From Terrabacter sp. Root85 (GTDB lineage: Bacteria; Actinomycetota; Actinomycetes; Actinomycetales; Dermatophilaceae), in the NCBI RefSeq assembly GCF_001429185.1, contig NZ_LMIW01000013.1, positions 193,418-257,417 on the forward strand: a stretch of 64,000 nucleotides of DNA, in the 5' to 3' direction. Numbering within the stretch: the first letter of the stretch is position 1; each line of letters opens with the position of its first letter. Made by a program: the position numbers and the translations under genes. Below, piece by piece: positions 8,530 to 16,640 of this stretch. Under the pieces are notes generated by a model. The model was not told where the DNA came from and did not search any database. It saw only the letters and a program-made list of their open reading frames with translations.

Positions 8530-9689
8530 CGTGAGTTCCCTTTGAGTAGTGCGTCGAGGCGCTGCCAGGTCGCCTGCCACGTCAGCTCCCGCGCGCGCAC
8601 CAGTGCGTCGACTCCGCGGCGGCGGCGTAGACCTGGATCGCGGAGCAGACGCTCGAGGTCACCGGCGAGTGCGCACGGATCCTCCCGGCTGAAGAGAGCG
8701 CCCGATCCCGCCAGGATCTCCGGCGATCCGCCCGTTGCGCTGGCGACCACGGGCTGACCGCTTGCCATTCCCTCCAGAAGCGCGAGTGCGCAGGGCTCGT
8801 CCCAACGCGACGGGAGCACGTGGATGTCGGATGCTGCGAGCGCCGCCGGGAGCTCCGCGTGAGTGACGTGACCAAGCGTGTTGACCGTGACGCCACGGGC
8901 CCTCAGCGACGTGATACGCGCTTCGATGCTGTCGAGGTAGGAGTTCCCGTGCCTCTCTCCCCAGTTGGTGTCTCCCGTCACCTGAAGCGAGAAGGCGATT
9001 CCGCGATCAGAGATCAGCGTCGCAGCATCTAAGAGGACGTCCACGCCCTTCTCCACGGCGATCCGGCCGACGAATCCGATGACGGGAACCCGTTCTGGCC
9101 GCTCAGCGCCCACGAAGCGCGCTACATCGACCCCGTTGAGGTTGACCTGGACGCGACCGGGCGTCAACCGGTACACCTGCTCAACAGCCCGCGCCAGGTA
9201 GGCGCTGACCGCCATCGAGATGATGCCGGAGTCTGCCGCATACATCCGACGAAATCGGTCCGACGAGACCTCCAAGTTGTGAAACCAGTGGACGACGCGC
9301 ACCGTCGGGAACCGGCGTCGAAGGTACACGGCCAGTTCCGGGTCGTTGCTCAGGACGACGCTGTCGAGCGCCTCGCCCTGGAGCACCCTCGCGACCTCCT
9401 TCGCGTAGGACCGTTGATCCGGCCGCGCCCAACCGGTCAGTCGACGTCCAGCACGGTCAACGTTGCCGGCCAACCCGCTGCGGGGTGGCGGAATCGCCGG
9501 CAGGACCACCGTGCTGCCCCACGGAACGGTCTGCGACACGGACGAGTGGGCTCGGGTGATGATCGTCGGTCGCACCCCATCGAGCAGAGCCCGCTCGCTG
9601 ACGGACCGTATGCACGTCGCGATCGCCCCGCTGTGCGTCGGAGTGAAGGTTTCGCGGCTGTTGTTCACGAAGACCAGTCGGCTACTCAT
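8526..9689 (-). CDS. glycosyltransferase, GT4 family (GT-B fold)
   Basis: A 387-residue GT4 enzyme, second gene of the operon. It opens RLVFVNNSRETFTPTHSGAI, similar to the FTPGWSGA opening of the 5324-6544 gene. The donor domain shows VIGFVGRIAVEKGVDVLLDA near 200 and the segment RWDEPCALALLEGMASGQPV near 300, with the two spaced glutamates that bind the nucleotide sugar. It overlaps the preceding gene by eight bases and the next by four, so the operon is transcribed and translated as a unit. It probably elongates an exported polysaccharide or glycolipid. Confidence 0.88.
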   Translation of the reverse strand: MSSRLVFVNNSRETFTPTHSGAIATCIRSVSERALLDGVRPTIITRAHSSVSQTVPWGSTVVLPAIPPPRSGLAGNVDRAGRRLTGWARPDQRSYAKEVARVLQGEALDSVVLSNDPELAVYLRRRFPTVRVVHWFHNLEVSSDRFRRMYAADSGIISMAVSAYLARAVEQVYRLTPGRVQVNLNGVDVARFVGAERPERVPVIGFVGRIAVEKGVDVLLDAATLISDRGIAFSLQVTGDTNWGERHGNSYLDSIEARITSLRARGVTVNTLGHVTHAELPAALAASDIHVLPSRWDEPCALALLEGMASGQPVVASATGGSPEILAGSGALFSREDPCALAGDLERLLRDPGLRRRRGVDALVRARELTWQATWQRLDALLKGNSR

Positions 9690-10554
9690 GCTCGCCTCTC
9701 CAGTACCGTCGGTCCGGCGACAGCCGTGTGATCCTGTGCCACTCGTGATCCGCTCGCAGCCAGCCGAGCGCGACGGCCAGCAGGGGACGGCGCGTGCGCC
9801 ATCGCCAGCTGCGGAGCATCTTCGTGTACGTGTCGCTGTGGCCCGACCAGGCGGCCTTGCGAGTCATGTAGTCGTCGTCCCTCACCCAGCTGTAGTGAAG
9901 GATCGCCTGGTCCGGACGCACCACCCGGTGAACGATTGCATTCCGCGCATGCGTGGGATCGGTGTTGACCGCCGACATGTCGACCCGCAGGATCGGCAGC
10001 GTGCCTTGGCGGCAGTGGACGAGTGTGGCGCCGGGGCGGATGACAACCGGCCCGGGGTAGCCGGCACGTCGTCGCCACAACGGGCGGGTGGCCTCCAACA
10101 TCCAGCCGGAGCGGGCCCGGGCGTACAGGTAGCGGGCCGGGTACTCCACCGCTCCGCACGCGCGGGACTCTGCCTCGTCGATGGCAGCCAAGAGAGCATG
10201 GGGGTCGAGCAGCACCTCGTCGGTGTCGAGCTGAAGCACCCAGTCCGCGCCATCGGATGCCTGGTCGAGAGCGACCTGGCGTTGCGCGGTGTCGTTCTCA
10301 AGCGCGGTTCGGTCGGAGTGCGAGAAGCGTCCCGGCCTGAAGTCGAGCTTGCCGAGGGGATCGACGGAGCGCAGCCGGTCGAGGCATTCGGCGACGGGCA
10401 GCGGGGTGCCGGTCCAGGAAAGGGAGTCCTCATCGTAGGAGACCACGATGCGATCCACGATGTCGTAGTAGCTCGAGACGCTCTCCTCGAGCCACCAGGG
10501 ATCTGCTGCGAGGACATACGCGTGGAGGCGCCGTCGACCGTCGGCTGCACTCAC
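9682..10554 (-). CDS. glycosyltransferase-like protein, GT-A fold (first gene of GT operon)
   Basis: A 290-residue protein with the features of the GT92/GT2 group: AYVLAADPWWLEESVSSYYD at residue 12, IVVSYDEDSLSWTG near 37 and the DxD motif in DWVLQLDTDEVLL near 105. A tryptophan- and arginine-rich C-terminus (WRWRTRRP, RRYWRGEHE) follows. The GTG at 10554 begins VSAADGRRRL. It is the promoter-proximal gene of the glycosyltransferase operon and overlaps the next by eight bases. No flippase, polymerase or sugar-nucleotide enzyme lies in the cluster, so these enzymes must work with export and precursor genes elsewhere. Confidence 0.8.
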   Translation of the reverse strand: MSAADGRRRLHAYVLAADPWWLEESVSSYYDIVDRIVVSYDEDSLSWTGTPLPVAECLDRLRSVDPLGKLDFRPGRFSHSDRTALENDTAQRQVALDQASDGADWVLQLDTDEVLLDPHALLAAIDEAESRACGAVEYPARYLYARARSGWMLEATRPLWRRRAGYPGPVVIRPGATLVHCRQGTLPILRVDMSAVNTDPTHARNAIVHRVVRPDQAILHYSWVRDDDYMTRKAAWSGHSDTYTKMLRSWRWRTRRPLLAVALGWLRADHEWHRITRLSPDRRYWRGEHE

Positions 10555-10931
10555 GCTCGAGCCACGCCAGACCGAGCGGTTGCTCGCACGCAGGTCACTG
10601 CGAGCCCAGCCGCTTCCGCCACGGAGCCTCGACTGGTATGAAGCGCGACTCCTCGCATCCCGCGCCGAAGACTGCTTCGATCGTGGTCGCGCAGGTCCAT
10701 CCCGCCCCCCGGAAGTCGTCTCGAACCGCTGGCCGCGCGCTGCGGCAGGCCCATGCTAGGTCAAGGACACTCGCCCCGCGTGCGTTCAGTGAACCGCCGT
10801 GGGTAGCGTGGCGAGAGCTGGTCACAGATGGGTCACCAGGTGGGTGGCGTGGAGCCATTCGGGCCGTTCAGCGCGCCAGCGGGTGCACCGATGGGCTCCC
10901 GACCCGGAGTGCCCCGCGATCCACCGGCCCG
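10555..10931. other. 377-bp non-coding gap between glycosyltransferase operon and toxin cassette
   Basis: The gap follows the immunity gene and precedes the glycosyltransferase operon, both on the minus strand. It should hold the operon's promoter. On the minus strand a TTGACC/TAGCAT pair of hexamers is visible around 10747-10758 but without good -35/-10 spacing. Short open frames exist on both strands; none has a start signal or recognisable product. I see no hairpin terminator, tRNA or insertion-sequence end. Confidence 0.5.
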
Positions 10932-11363
10932 TCAGCGGTCGGTGTCTTCGAGGATGCCGTCCCGCTTGTTCTTCAGCGGACTCCACTCGGAGGTCTCGCC
11001 GTCGTCGTCGCGGTGGATGACCCTGACCGGGGTGCGGTTCGTCGCCAGGTCCAGACCCAGCCCCTCCGGGTCGACACCTCGCCCGCTCAACAGCAAGCCG
11101 CCATCGTCCATCATCCAGATGTTCGCAGCGGTGCGGTCGACCAGAAAGTCGAAGACCACCCATCCACGTCGTTCCGTGAAGTCATAGACGCTGATGTCCG
11201 TACCTGCATCAGGGGACGCGTCCCAGATCTCGATCGAGCTCTCGTCCTCCCACACCACGGCAGCAGGTGGGGGCGTTCCACCCGCTTGGGCGCCCGGCAT
11301 CGCCTGCAGGAGGGGTACGACCTCATCGACGGCTAGGTCGATGTTGATCATCCATCCGGACAC
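10932..11363 (-). CDS. probable immunity protein of the upstream toxin
   Basis: A 143-residue acidic, soluble protein directly downstream of the toxin gene. The GTG at 11363 lies one base after the toxin stop and has AGGAG eight bases upstream; an ATG at 11351 is the alternative. The protein has the run INIDLAVDEVVPLLQ, several tryptophans (SIEIWDASPD, RGWVVFDFLV, NIWMMDDGG) and a C-terminal lysine/aspartate-rich tail. I recognise no named immunity family. The inference comes from position, small size, acidity against a basic nuclease-like toxin tip, and translational coupling to the toxin gene. An unrelated hypothetical protein cannot be excluded. Confidence 0.6.
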   Translation of the reverse strand: MSGWMINIDLAVDEVVPLLQAMPGAQAGGTPPPAAVVWEDESSIEIWDASPDAGTDISVYDFTERRGWVVFDFLVDRTAANIWMMDDGGLLLSGRGVDPEGLGLDLATNRTPVRVIHRDDDGETSEWSPLKNKRDGILEDTDR

Positions 11364-11364
11364 T

Positions 11365-14247
11365 TCACGGTCTCCTCTCGACGATGCGCTCGTCCTTGGT
11401 GATGACACGGATGGCGGTGATGCCATCGTAACGACGCAGTGTGTAGTCGACCTGGCGCAGGACTTCCTCGAGCGACAACTCTGACTCCGCCATGTCCAGG
11501 ACCATCCGTGGGGATTGCCTACGCCCCTGTCTGAGCAGGCCGACCACGGTGCTCTTGCCCTTCCCCTTCACTCCTTTGAACTCCCAGCGCTCACCGTTGA
11601 TGAGAGCATCGGCAGACTTGCCCTGCCCGGTCGCCGGCAGGAACGTGACGTCGTATCCGTGGGCCGCAAGTCGTGTAGCAGTCGCTCGTTCGTGAGGGGC
11701 GACGTCCCTGGCAAGGGTCTCGTCGACCGTGCCGAGTGGACGGGCTGGGCTCCCGACGGATGGGTCGACGACGCGGACGCGGTCGGTGGGGGCGGTGCGC
11801 TGCTTGAGGCGGTCCGCGGCCGAGGTGGCGCCGCCTCGCGAGCCGTCCTTGACGGCAGCGTCGAAGGCAGCCCGGATCTCGGCGTCACGGGCCGCCCGGA
11901 GCTCGGCGACCGTCAGGAGCAGGGGAGCGCGGGCGGCTCCGAGCTGCACGGCCGGGAGCACGTCGGCGCGACCGCCGGTGACCGCACCGATGCGCGTCAC
12001 CAGCTGGGCCCGTCGTGCGTCGTCGAGCTCGGTCTGCGCCAGCTCGACGTCGGAGCGGACCAGTGCGATGACGAGGTCGTCGTCGGCCGTGCGCGTCGTC
12101 CCGCCGTCGACGTAGGTGCGCACCGTCGACGCCAAGCCCGCCAGGCTCCCGCGACGGATCTCCTCGATGACGTGACCGGCCTCTGCAAGTCCCTGCCAGG
12201 CCGAGCGGTTCAGCACGTCCTGCCGTCGGGCGACGGCCACGAGCGCGGCGGAGGCCGCCTGGTCGAGGAAGCCCAGCCGAACGACATCGCGAGGCACGTC
12301 GCCACCACGTTCCGCGGTGTCCTGCGCCGCTCGGAGCTCTCGGTCGACGAGTCGTCTGTATGCCGCGCCGGCGTCCTTGGCGCGCAAGCCCATCCCGGTG
12401 TCGACGGCCAGGGCGCCGACCACTCCGGTCAGCTCCTCGGCGTCGAGCCACGGCTCCATGCCCCCTGAGGTCTGCCGGACGTAGCCCGTGGCAGGTGCTG
12501 CGCCCAAAAGTGGTGTCGAGAGGGCGGCGTCGACGTTCTGACGCATCGCCGAGAGCCAGTCGGCGACGAGGTGCTCGAGGGGTGCGGTGGCACCCGAGTA
12601 GAGGTGCGTGGTCGAGGCCTCGAGCATCGCGTGGGTGCTGGTGCGGGAGACCTCGAGCATCACCCGCGACCGGGTCTCGGCGGCCCCCTCGTCGGTCGCG
12701 GTCGACACGCTCGAGAGGAGTCTCGCGAGGTCGGCGTCCGTCGAGAGCCGGAGATCGGGATGACTCTCGATCCCGTTGGCCTCGTAGGCGACCCATCGAC
12801 GCACGAGGTACTCACCCAGGGTGATCCGGTCACCCCGGCTGTTGGCCAGGGCGCCGGCAGGGACCTCCGAGTCCGGAAGCGGTTCGGCCAGCAGCGCCGA
12901 CGTCTCGGCTGGATCGTCAACGACGTGCCCGAGCAGGGCGTGGACGGGGTCACCGGTGCGCGAGCCGTCGTCGAACCACGACGCGAACGTCGCTCCGGCG
13001 TCGGCATGGAGCGTCGTCCCGTGCGCCAGGGCGACGTCGTCATCGCGCGTCTCAGCGATCTCGGCGGTGGCCGCCGCGGCGGCTGCACGTCGCGCGAACC
13101 GCCCGGGTAGGCGACGGCGGTCACCCGAGGTCCGAGCGCCCGAGAGGAGCTGGCCCAACAGCCACGCCCCGGTCGCCCGGCCCCCTCCCACGGGGTCCAC
13201 CTGGACCGTGTCGACAGCGGCGACGAGGTCGTCTGCGAGCAGGGCCGCCCCGGAGGCCAGCTGGGCGCGCGTCCGCGGGTCGGTCCCGACGGGCGCTCCG
13301 TGACTCGTGCCCGTGATGACGAGCGAGCCGAACGCCCCGAGGAGCTCACGGACGGTGTCGACGTCTGCACCTGACGCGCTCCGGGTCACACCGGCGGCCA
13401 TGAGCACCCTGGCGAGTCCGTCGGCCCCGATCTCCGACAGCAGCGCCTGCGCGTAGACCGGGTCGTCCGCTCGTGCACGGACATGCGTCGCCAGCTCGGC
13501 CACCTCGGCGTCCGTGAGCCCGCCCGACGCGCGACCCCCGGCCATGACCGTGCGTGCCATCAGGCCGTCGGCGAGAGCAGCGTCGCGCGATGCCCGCGCT
13601 GCGACCACGCCGTCGGCAAACCACAGTCCGCCGGTGACAGCAGAGCGCACCCGTCCCGCACTGGCCGAGGCCCCGGACGAGAACGTCACGTCGGAAGCGC
13701 GCGCCACGAGTCTCGCGCAGCGCCGAGCCGTCGCGCGCAGGTCGTCGAGGACGCCGGCGTACGTCCGGCTCAGTCGGACCCGCCCCTCCGCCTGTTCCGA
13801 CCGAGCCCGCTCAGTGACCAGCACCCCGATGGCACCCGTCGGATCGGGGAGTGCTGCGATCCGCAAGAGAGCCAGCGCGTGCTCGGCGTCGAGAGCGTCC
13901 CACTGCCGCTGCAACGAGCGGATGCGCGCCTGGGCGTGGTCGAGCGCGGCGGCATACGTCAGCAGCGAGCGGGAGGCGTCGGGCAGCGCCTCGACGACAC
14001 GGCGTGCGCGGGCGCCCAGCTCGTCCGCCTCCGAGCGAGCCGCGGTCGCCGCGTCCCCGGTCCAGACGGCCGAGAGCCGCGGTCCCAGCGTCCCCCGCAT
14101 CGTGGCCGTCGCACGCGCCCGGGACGCAGCTCGGCCGAGCGAGCGCGCCGCAGCACGAAGACCCGCGACGTCACCCGTCGGGAGGGGAAGCGCAACGTCG
14201 CCGGGAATCGCCGCGGACGCGTGGCCGACCTCGTGGACGCGACTCAC
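11365..14247 (-). CDS. polymorphic toxin: WXG100-like N-terminus, CdiA-C-type nuclease-like C-terminus
   Basis: A 960-residue protein built like a secreted polymorphic toxin. Residues 25-125 are helical with W62-T-G64 in a WXG-like turn (SAVWTGDAATAA), as in ESX/type VII substrates; no Sec signal is present. A long alanine-rich helical middle follows. The last 125 residues (about 836-960) resemble the PD-(D/E)XK-type CdiA C-terminal nuclease: E853 in PHERATATRLAAHGYDV, D880 in KSADALING, E889-x-K891 in ERWEFKGVKG, then Q907. These fit an E...D...ExK catalytic set. The GTG start overlaps the stop of the helper gene (GTGA). The only GGCATAC word in the cassette lies in the 5' part (13951-13957). 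The target, DNA or tRNA, is unproven. Confidence 0.75.
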   Translation of the reverse strand: MSRVHEVGHASAAIPGDVALPLPTGDVAGLRAAARSLGRAASRARATATMRGTLGPRLSAVWTGDAATAARSEADELGARARRVVEALPDASRSLLTYAAALDHAQARIRSLQRQWDALDAEHALALLRIAALPDPTGAIGVLVTERARSEQAEGRVRLSRTYAGVLDDLRATARRCARLVARASDVTFSSGASASAGRVRSAVTGGLWFADGVVAARASRDAALADGLMARTVMAGGRASGGLTDAEVAELATHVRARADDPVYAQALLSEIGADGLARVLMAAGVTRSASGADVDTVRELLGAFGSLVITGTSHGAPVGTDPRTRAQLASGAALLADDLVAAVDTVQVDPVGGGRATGAWLLGQLLSGARTSGDRRRLPGRFARRAAAAAATAEIAETRDDDVALAHGTTLHADAGATFASWFDDGSRTGDPVHALLGHVVDDPAETSALLAEPLPDSEVPAGALANSRGDRITLGEYLVRRWVAYEANGIESHPDLRLSTDADLARLLSSVSTATDEGAAETRSRVMLEVSRTSTHAMLEASTTHLYSGATAPLEHLVADWLSAMRQNVDAALSTPLLGAAPATGYVRQTSGGMEPWLDAEELTGVVGALAVDTGMGLRAKDAGAAYRRLVDRELRAAQDTAERGGDVPRDVVRLGFLDQAASAALVAVARRQDVLNRSAWQGLAEAGHVIEEIRRGSLAGLASTVRTYVDGGTTRTADDDLVIALVRSDVELAQTELDDARRAQLVTRIGAVTGGRADVLPAVQLGAARAPLLLTVAELRAARDAEIRAAFDAAVKDGSRGGATSAADRLKQRTAPTDRVRVVDPSVGSPARPLGTVDETLARDVAPHERATATRLAAHGYDVTFLPATGQGKSADALINGERWEFKGVKGKGKSTVVGLLRQGRRQSPRMVLDMAESELSLEEVLRQVDYTLRRYDGITAIRVITKDERIVERRP

Positions 14248-14597
14248 GGCGCCACTGCGCTGACCGGATCACCAAGATTCACAGTGCTGCTCGCCGCTAC
14301 CCCAGCAAAACCGGCGGTCACGAAGAGCTCCACCGACCGGGCCTCGAGCGTCGACCGGTCGAGCCGGTCGGCCAGGGCGCCGGCAGCATCGGCGACGGCG
14401 TCGAGTGCGTGGGCATGGACCACCCGGAAGCGGTCGAGCTCGACCCTCAGCACGTCGCCCTCGTCGCCGGTCGAGGCCATCGCGCCGGCGGTCGCCGTGG
14501 CCACGTGCGACGCGCACTCGCGCAGCTCCGCCGGGTCGTGCGCCAGCGCGAGCCGCTCCCGGGACACCCCGTCGGAGTCGATGGCGTAGCGCGTCAT
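14244..14597 (-). CDS. small ESX/WXG-like helper protein of the toxin cassette
   Basis: A 117-residue helical protein encoded first in the cassette, overlapping the toxin start by four bases. It is rich in alanine and aspartate, with a heptad-like central helix pair (AELRECASHVATATAGAM, then FRVVHAHALDAVADAAGALADRL) and no signal peptide or enzymatic motif. Size, helix-turn-helix-pair architecture and position fit the small ESX-like partners that pair with large type VII toxins for export. No WXG tripeptide is seen, so the assignment is by architecture and context. A TACGGT hexamer (14604-14609, minus strand) ends 6 bases before the ATG, making this the leaderless head of the operon. Confidence 0.6.
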   Translation of the reverse strand: MTRYAIDSDGVSRERLALAHDPAELRECASHVATATAGAMASTGDEGDVLRVELDRFRVVHAHALDAVADAAGALADRLDRSTLEARSVELFVTAGFAGVAASSTVNLGDPVSAVAP

Positions 14598-14603
14598 GCC
14601 CCG

Positions 14604-14609
14604 ACCGTA
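14604..14609 (-). promoter_or_regulatory. -10 hexamer of toxin cassette, leaderless type
   Basis: Reading the minus strand, TACGGT is followed by six bases and then the ATG at 14597. No Shine-Dalgarno sequence is present in those six bases. This matches the TANNNT plus 6-7 base pattern seen before 13 other genes here. Confidence 0.55.
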
Positions 14610-14659
14610 GGAGAGCCCGCGACGCCGTCTCCGCCGTCATCCACAGGCCCGGGTATGCC

Positions 14660-14691
14660 GTGAGGCCCCGTCCAGCAGGACGGGGCCTCAC
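14660..14691 (-). terminator. hairpin terminator after alpha-glucosidase gene
   Basis: A perfect 14-bp stem (GTGAGGCCCCGTCC with its complement) closes a four-base loop. It starts 34 bases downstream of the alpha-glucosidase stop and separates that gene from the toxin cassette on the same strand. There is no strong T-run, as is usual in high-GC actinobacteria. Confidence 0.8.
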
Positions 14692-14724
14692 GTGCGGGCG
14701 GGTCGTGGACCCGTCGTCAGGACA

Positions 14725-16533
14725 TCAGGACCAGCGGGCCCAGACCGTCGTGTCGGTCGGGACGAGGCCGTCCTCGAGCGGCCCGGAGGCCACGATGAGC
14801 TCCGCGCCCTCAGGGAGGGCGATGGGCTCGGCTCCGAGGTTGGCGACGACGAGCACCCGGTCACGCCGGGACGAGCCGTTGGTCAGCGCGATCACGTCGC
14901 CGGCATACCCCTCGACCCACGTGAGCGAGCCGGTCCCGAGGGACAGCTCGCGGCGCGCGGCGAGGAGCGAGCGGTAGAGCTCGAGGGTCGAGCCGGCCAC
15001 GCCCTCCTGGCGGTCGACGGCGTAGTCGGCGTAGACGGAGGGCTGCGGCAGCCACGTGCTGTCGCTCGGGCCGAAGCCGAGCGAGGGGCCGTGGACCGAC
15101 CAGGGGATCGGGACGCGGCAGCCGTCGCGGCCGGTCTCGGCGCCGTGGGTGCGGGCGAAGGTCGGGTCCTGGCGGAACTCGGCCGGCATGTCGGTGGAGT
15201 CGGGCAGGCCGAGCTCCTCGCCCTGGTAGATGTAGGCGCCACCGGGCAGCGCGAGCATGAGCGAGGTGGCCGCGCGGGCACGGCGCAGGCCGAGCGCGCG
15301 GTCCGGCTGCGGGTCGGTCGCCGAGATGCCGTTCATGCGGGGCGTGCCCGGTGCGAAGCCGAGACGCGAGGCGTGGCGCACGACGTCGTGGTTGGACAGC
15401 ACCCACGTCGACGGGGCGCCGACGGAGTCCGCGGCGTGCAGCGACGAGGTGATGACGGCGCGCAGGTCCTCGGCCGTCCAGGAGGCGGTGAGGAAGTCGA
15501 AGTTGAACGCCTGGTGCATCTCGTCGGGACGGACGTAGGCGACGGCGCGCTCCTGCGGCTCGACCCACGCCTCCGCGCAGAGGATGCGGTCGGGCGTGCC
15601 GTAGGACTCGAGGATCTGGCGCCAGGCGCGGTAGATCTCGTGGACGCCGTCCTGGTCCCACATCGGGCTGCGCTTCGTGTGGTCGATCCGCGGCGCCTCC
15701 TCGACGGGGGCGGCCTCGTGCAGCCCCTCGAGGCCGTGCTCGTGCTCGGAGTGGCCGAGCATCGTCGTGCGCTCCTCCTCGGTGTCGGGCAGGCCCTGCT
15801 CCTTGATGAGGCCGTGGGCGACGTCGACGCGGAAGCCGTCGACGCCGCGGTCGAGCCAGAAGCGCAGGATCGACTCGAACTCGGCGCGCACCTCGGGGTG
15901 CTCCCAGTTGAAGTCGGGCTGCTTCGTGTCGAAGATGTGGAGGTACCACTGGCCGGGCTTGCCGTCGGCCTCGGTGACCCGGGTCCACGCGGCTCCGCCG
16001 AAGACGGACTCCCAGTTGTTCGGGGGCAGCTCGCCGTGCTCACCGCGTCCCTCACGGAACATGTAGCGCTCGCGCTCGGCCGAGCCGGGGCCGGCGGCCA
16101 GGGCGGCCTGGAACCACACGTGCTCGTCGGAGGAGTGGTTGGGCACCATGTCGACGATGACCTTGAGGTCGAGCTCGTGGGCGCGCGCGATCATCGCGTC
16201 GGCATCGGCGAGCGTGCCGAAGATCGGGTCGATGTCGCGGTAGTCGGCGACGTCGTAGCCCGCGTCGGCCTGCGGCGAGGTGTAGAACGGCGAGAGCCAG
16301 ATGGCGTCGACGCCGAGCGCGCGCAGGTGGGGCAGGCGCGAGGTGATGCCGGGGAGGTCACCGATGCCGTCGCCGTCGCTGTCGGCCCACGAGCGCGGGT
16401 AGATCTGGTAGATCACCGCTTGGCGCCACCAGGCGGCGTCCGGCCGGTCCGCGGCGTGCACGGGGGTGGCGTCCTCGCGCACCTCGAGGTCGCGCGCCGG
16501 GTGGTTCAGGGTCTGGGTTGCTGATCGCGTCAC
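14725..16533 (-). CDS. alpha-glucosidase / oligo-1,6-glucosidase, GH13
   Basis: A 602-residue glycoside hydrolase of family 13 that cleaves alpha-glucosidic bonds in malto- or isomalto-oligosaccharides. The (beta/alpha)8 barrel starts with WWRQAVIYQIYPRSWAD; the nucleophile aspartate is in GVDGFRVDVAHG, the acid/base glutamate in ILCAEAWVEP, and the third carboxylate in VLSNHDVVRH. No signal peptide is seen, so it is cytoplasmic. I chose the GTG at 16533 because homologous sequence begins soon after; a TTG at 16593 would run through the operator. A palindromic operator 46 bases upstream suggests sugar-responsive control by a LacI-family repressor. Confidence 0.9.
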   Translation of the reverse strand: MTRSATQTLNHPARDLEVREDATPVHAADRPDAAWWRQAVIYQIYPRSWADSDGDGIGDLPGITSRLPHLRALGVDAIWLSPFYTSPQADAGYDVADYRDIDPIFGTLADADAMIARAHELDLKVIVDMVPNHSSDEHVWFQAALAAGPGSAERERYMFREGRGEHGELPPNNWESVFGGAAWTRVTEADGKPGQWYLHIFDTKQPDFNWEHPEVRAEFESILRFWLDRGVDGFRVDVAHGLIKEQGLPDTEEERTTMLGHSEHEHGLEGLHEAAPVEEAPRIDHTKRSPMWDQDGVHEIYRAWRQILESYGTPDRILCAEAWVEPQERAVAYVRPDEMHQAFNFDFLTASWTAEDLRAVITSSLHAADSVGAPSTWVLSNHDVVRHASRLGFAPGTPRMNGISATDPQPDRALGLRRARAATSLMLALPGGAYIYQGEELGLPDSTDMPAEFRQDPTFARTHGAETGRDGCRVPIPWSVHGPSLGFGPSDSTWLPQPSVYADYAVDRQEGVAGSTLELYRSLLAARRELSLGTGSLTWVEGYAGDVIALTNGSSRRDRVLVVANLGAEPIALPEGAELIVASGPLEDGLVPTDTTVWARWS

Positions 16534-16578
16534 GGGCCACCATCGTTCCGCATCACGCCGAAAACTCAAAGAAAGTTC

Positions 16579-16592
16579 TGCAACATCTTGCA
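16579..16592. promoter_or_regulatory. TGCAA-N4-TTGCA palindrome, probable MalR/LacI-family operator
   Basis: The half-sites TGCAA and TTGCA are exact inverted repeats with a four-base spacer, centred in an A/T-rich patch between the alpha-glucosidase (minus) and LLM (plus) genes. TTGCAA-type palindromes are the known operator class of actinobacterial maltose regulators. The repressor gene is not in the window. Confidence 0.6.
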
Positions 16593-16640
16593 ACGCGTCG
16601 CCAGTGCCCGGCTGTCACCGCCCCTTGGTAGGAACGGAGG

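Noticed and set aside
10595-10858. 87-codon minus-strand frame in the gap between the glycosyltransferase and toxin blocks
   Set aside because: No start signal, no recognisable product, and codon bias unlike the neighbours.
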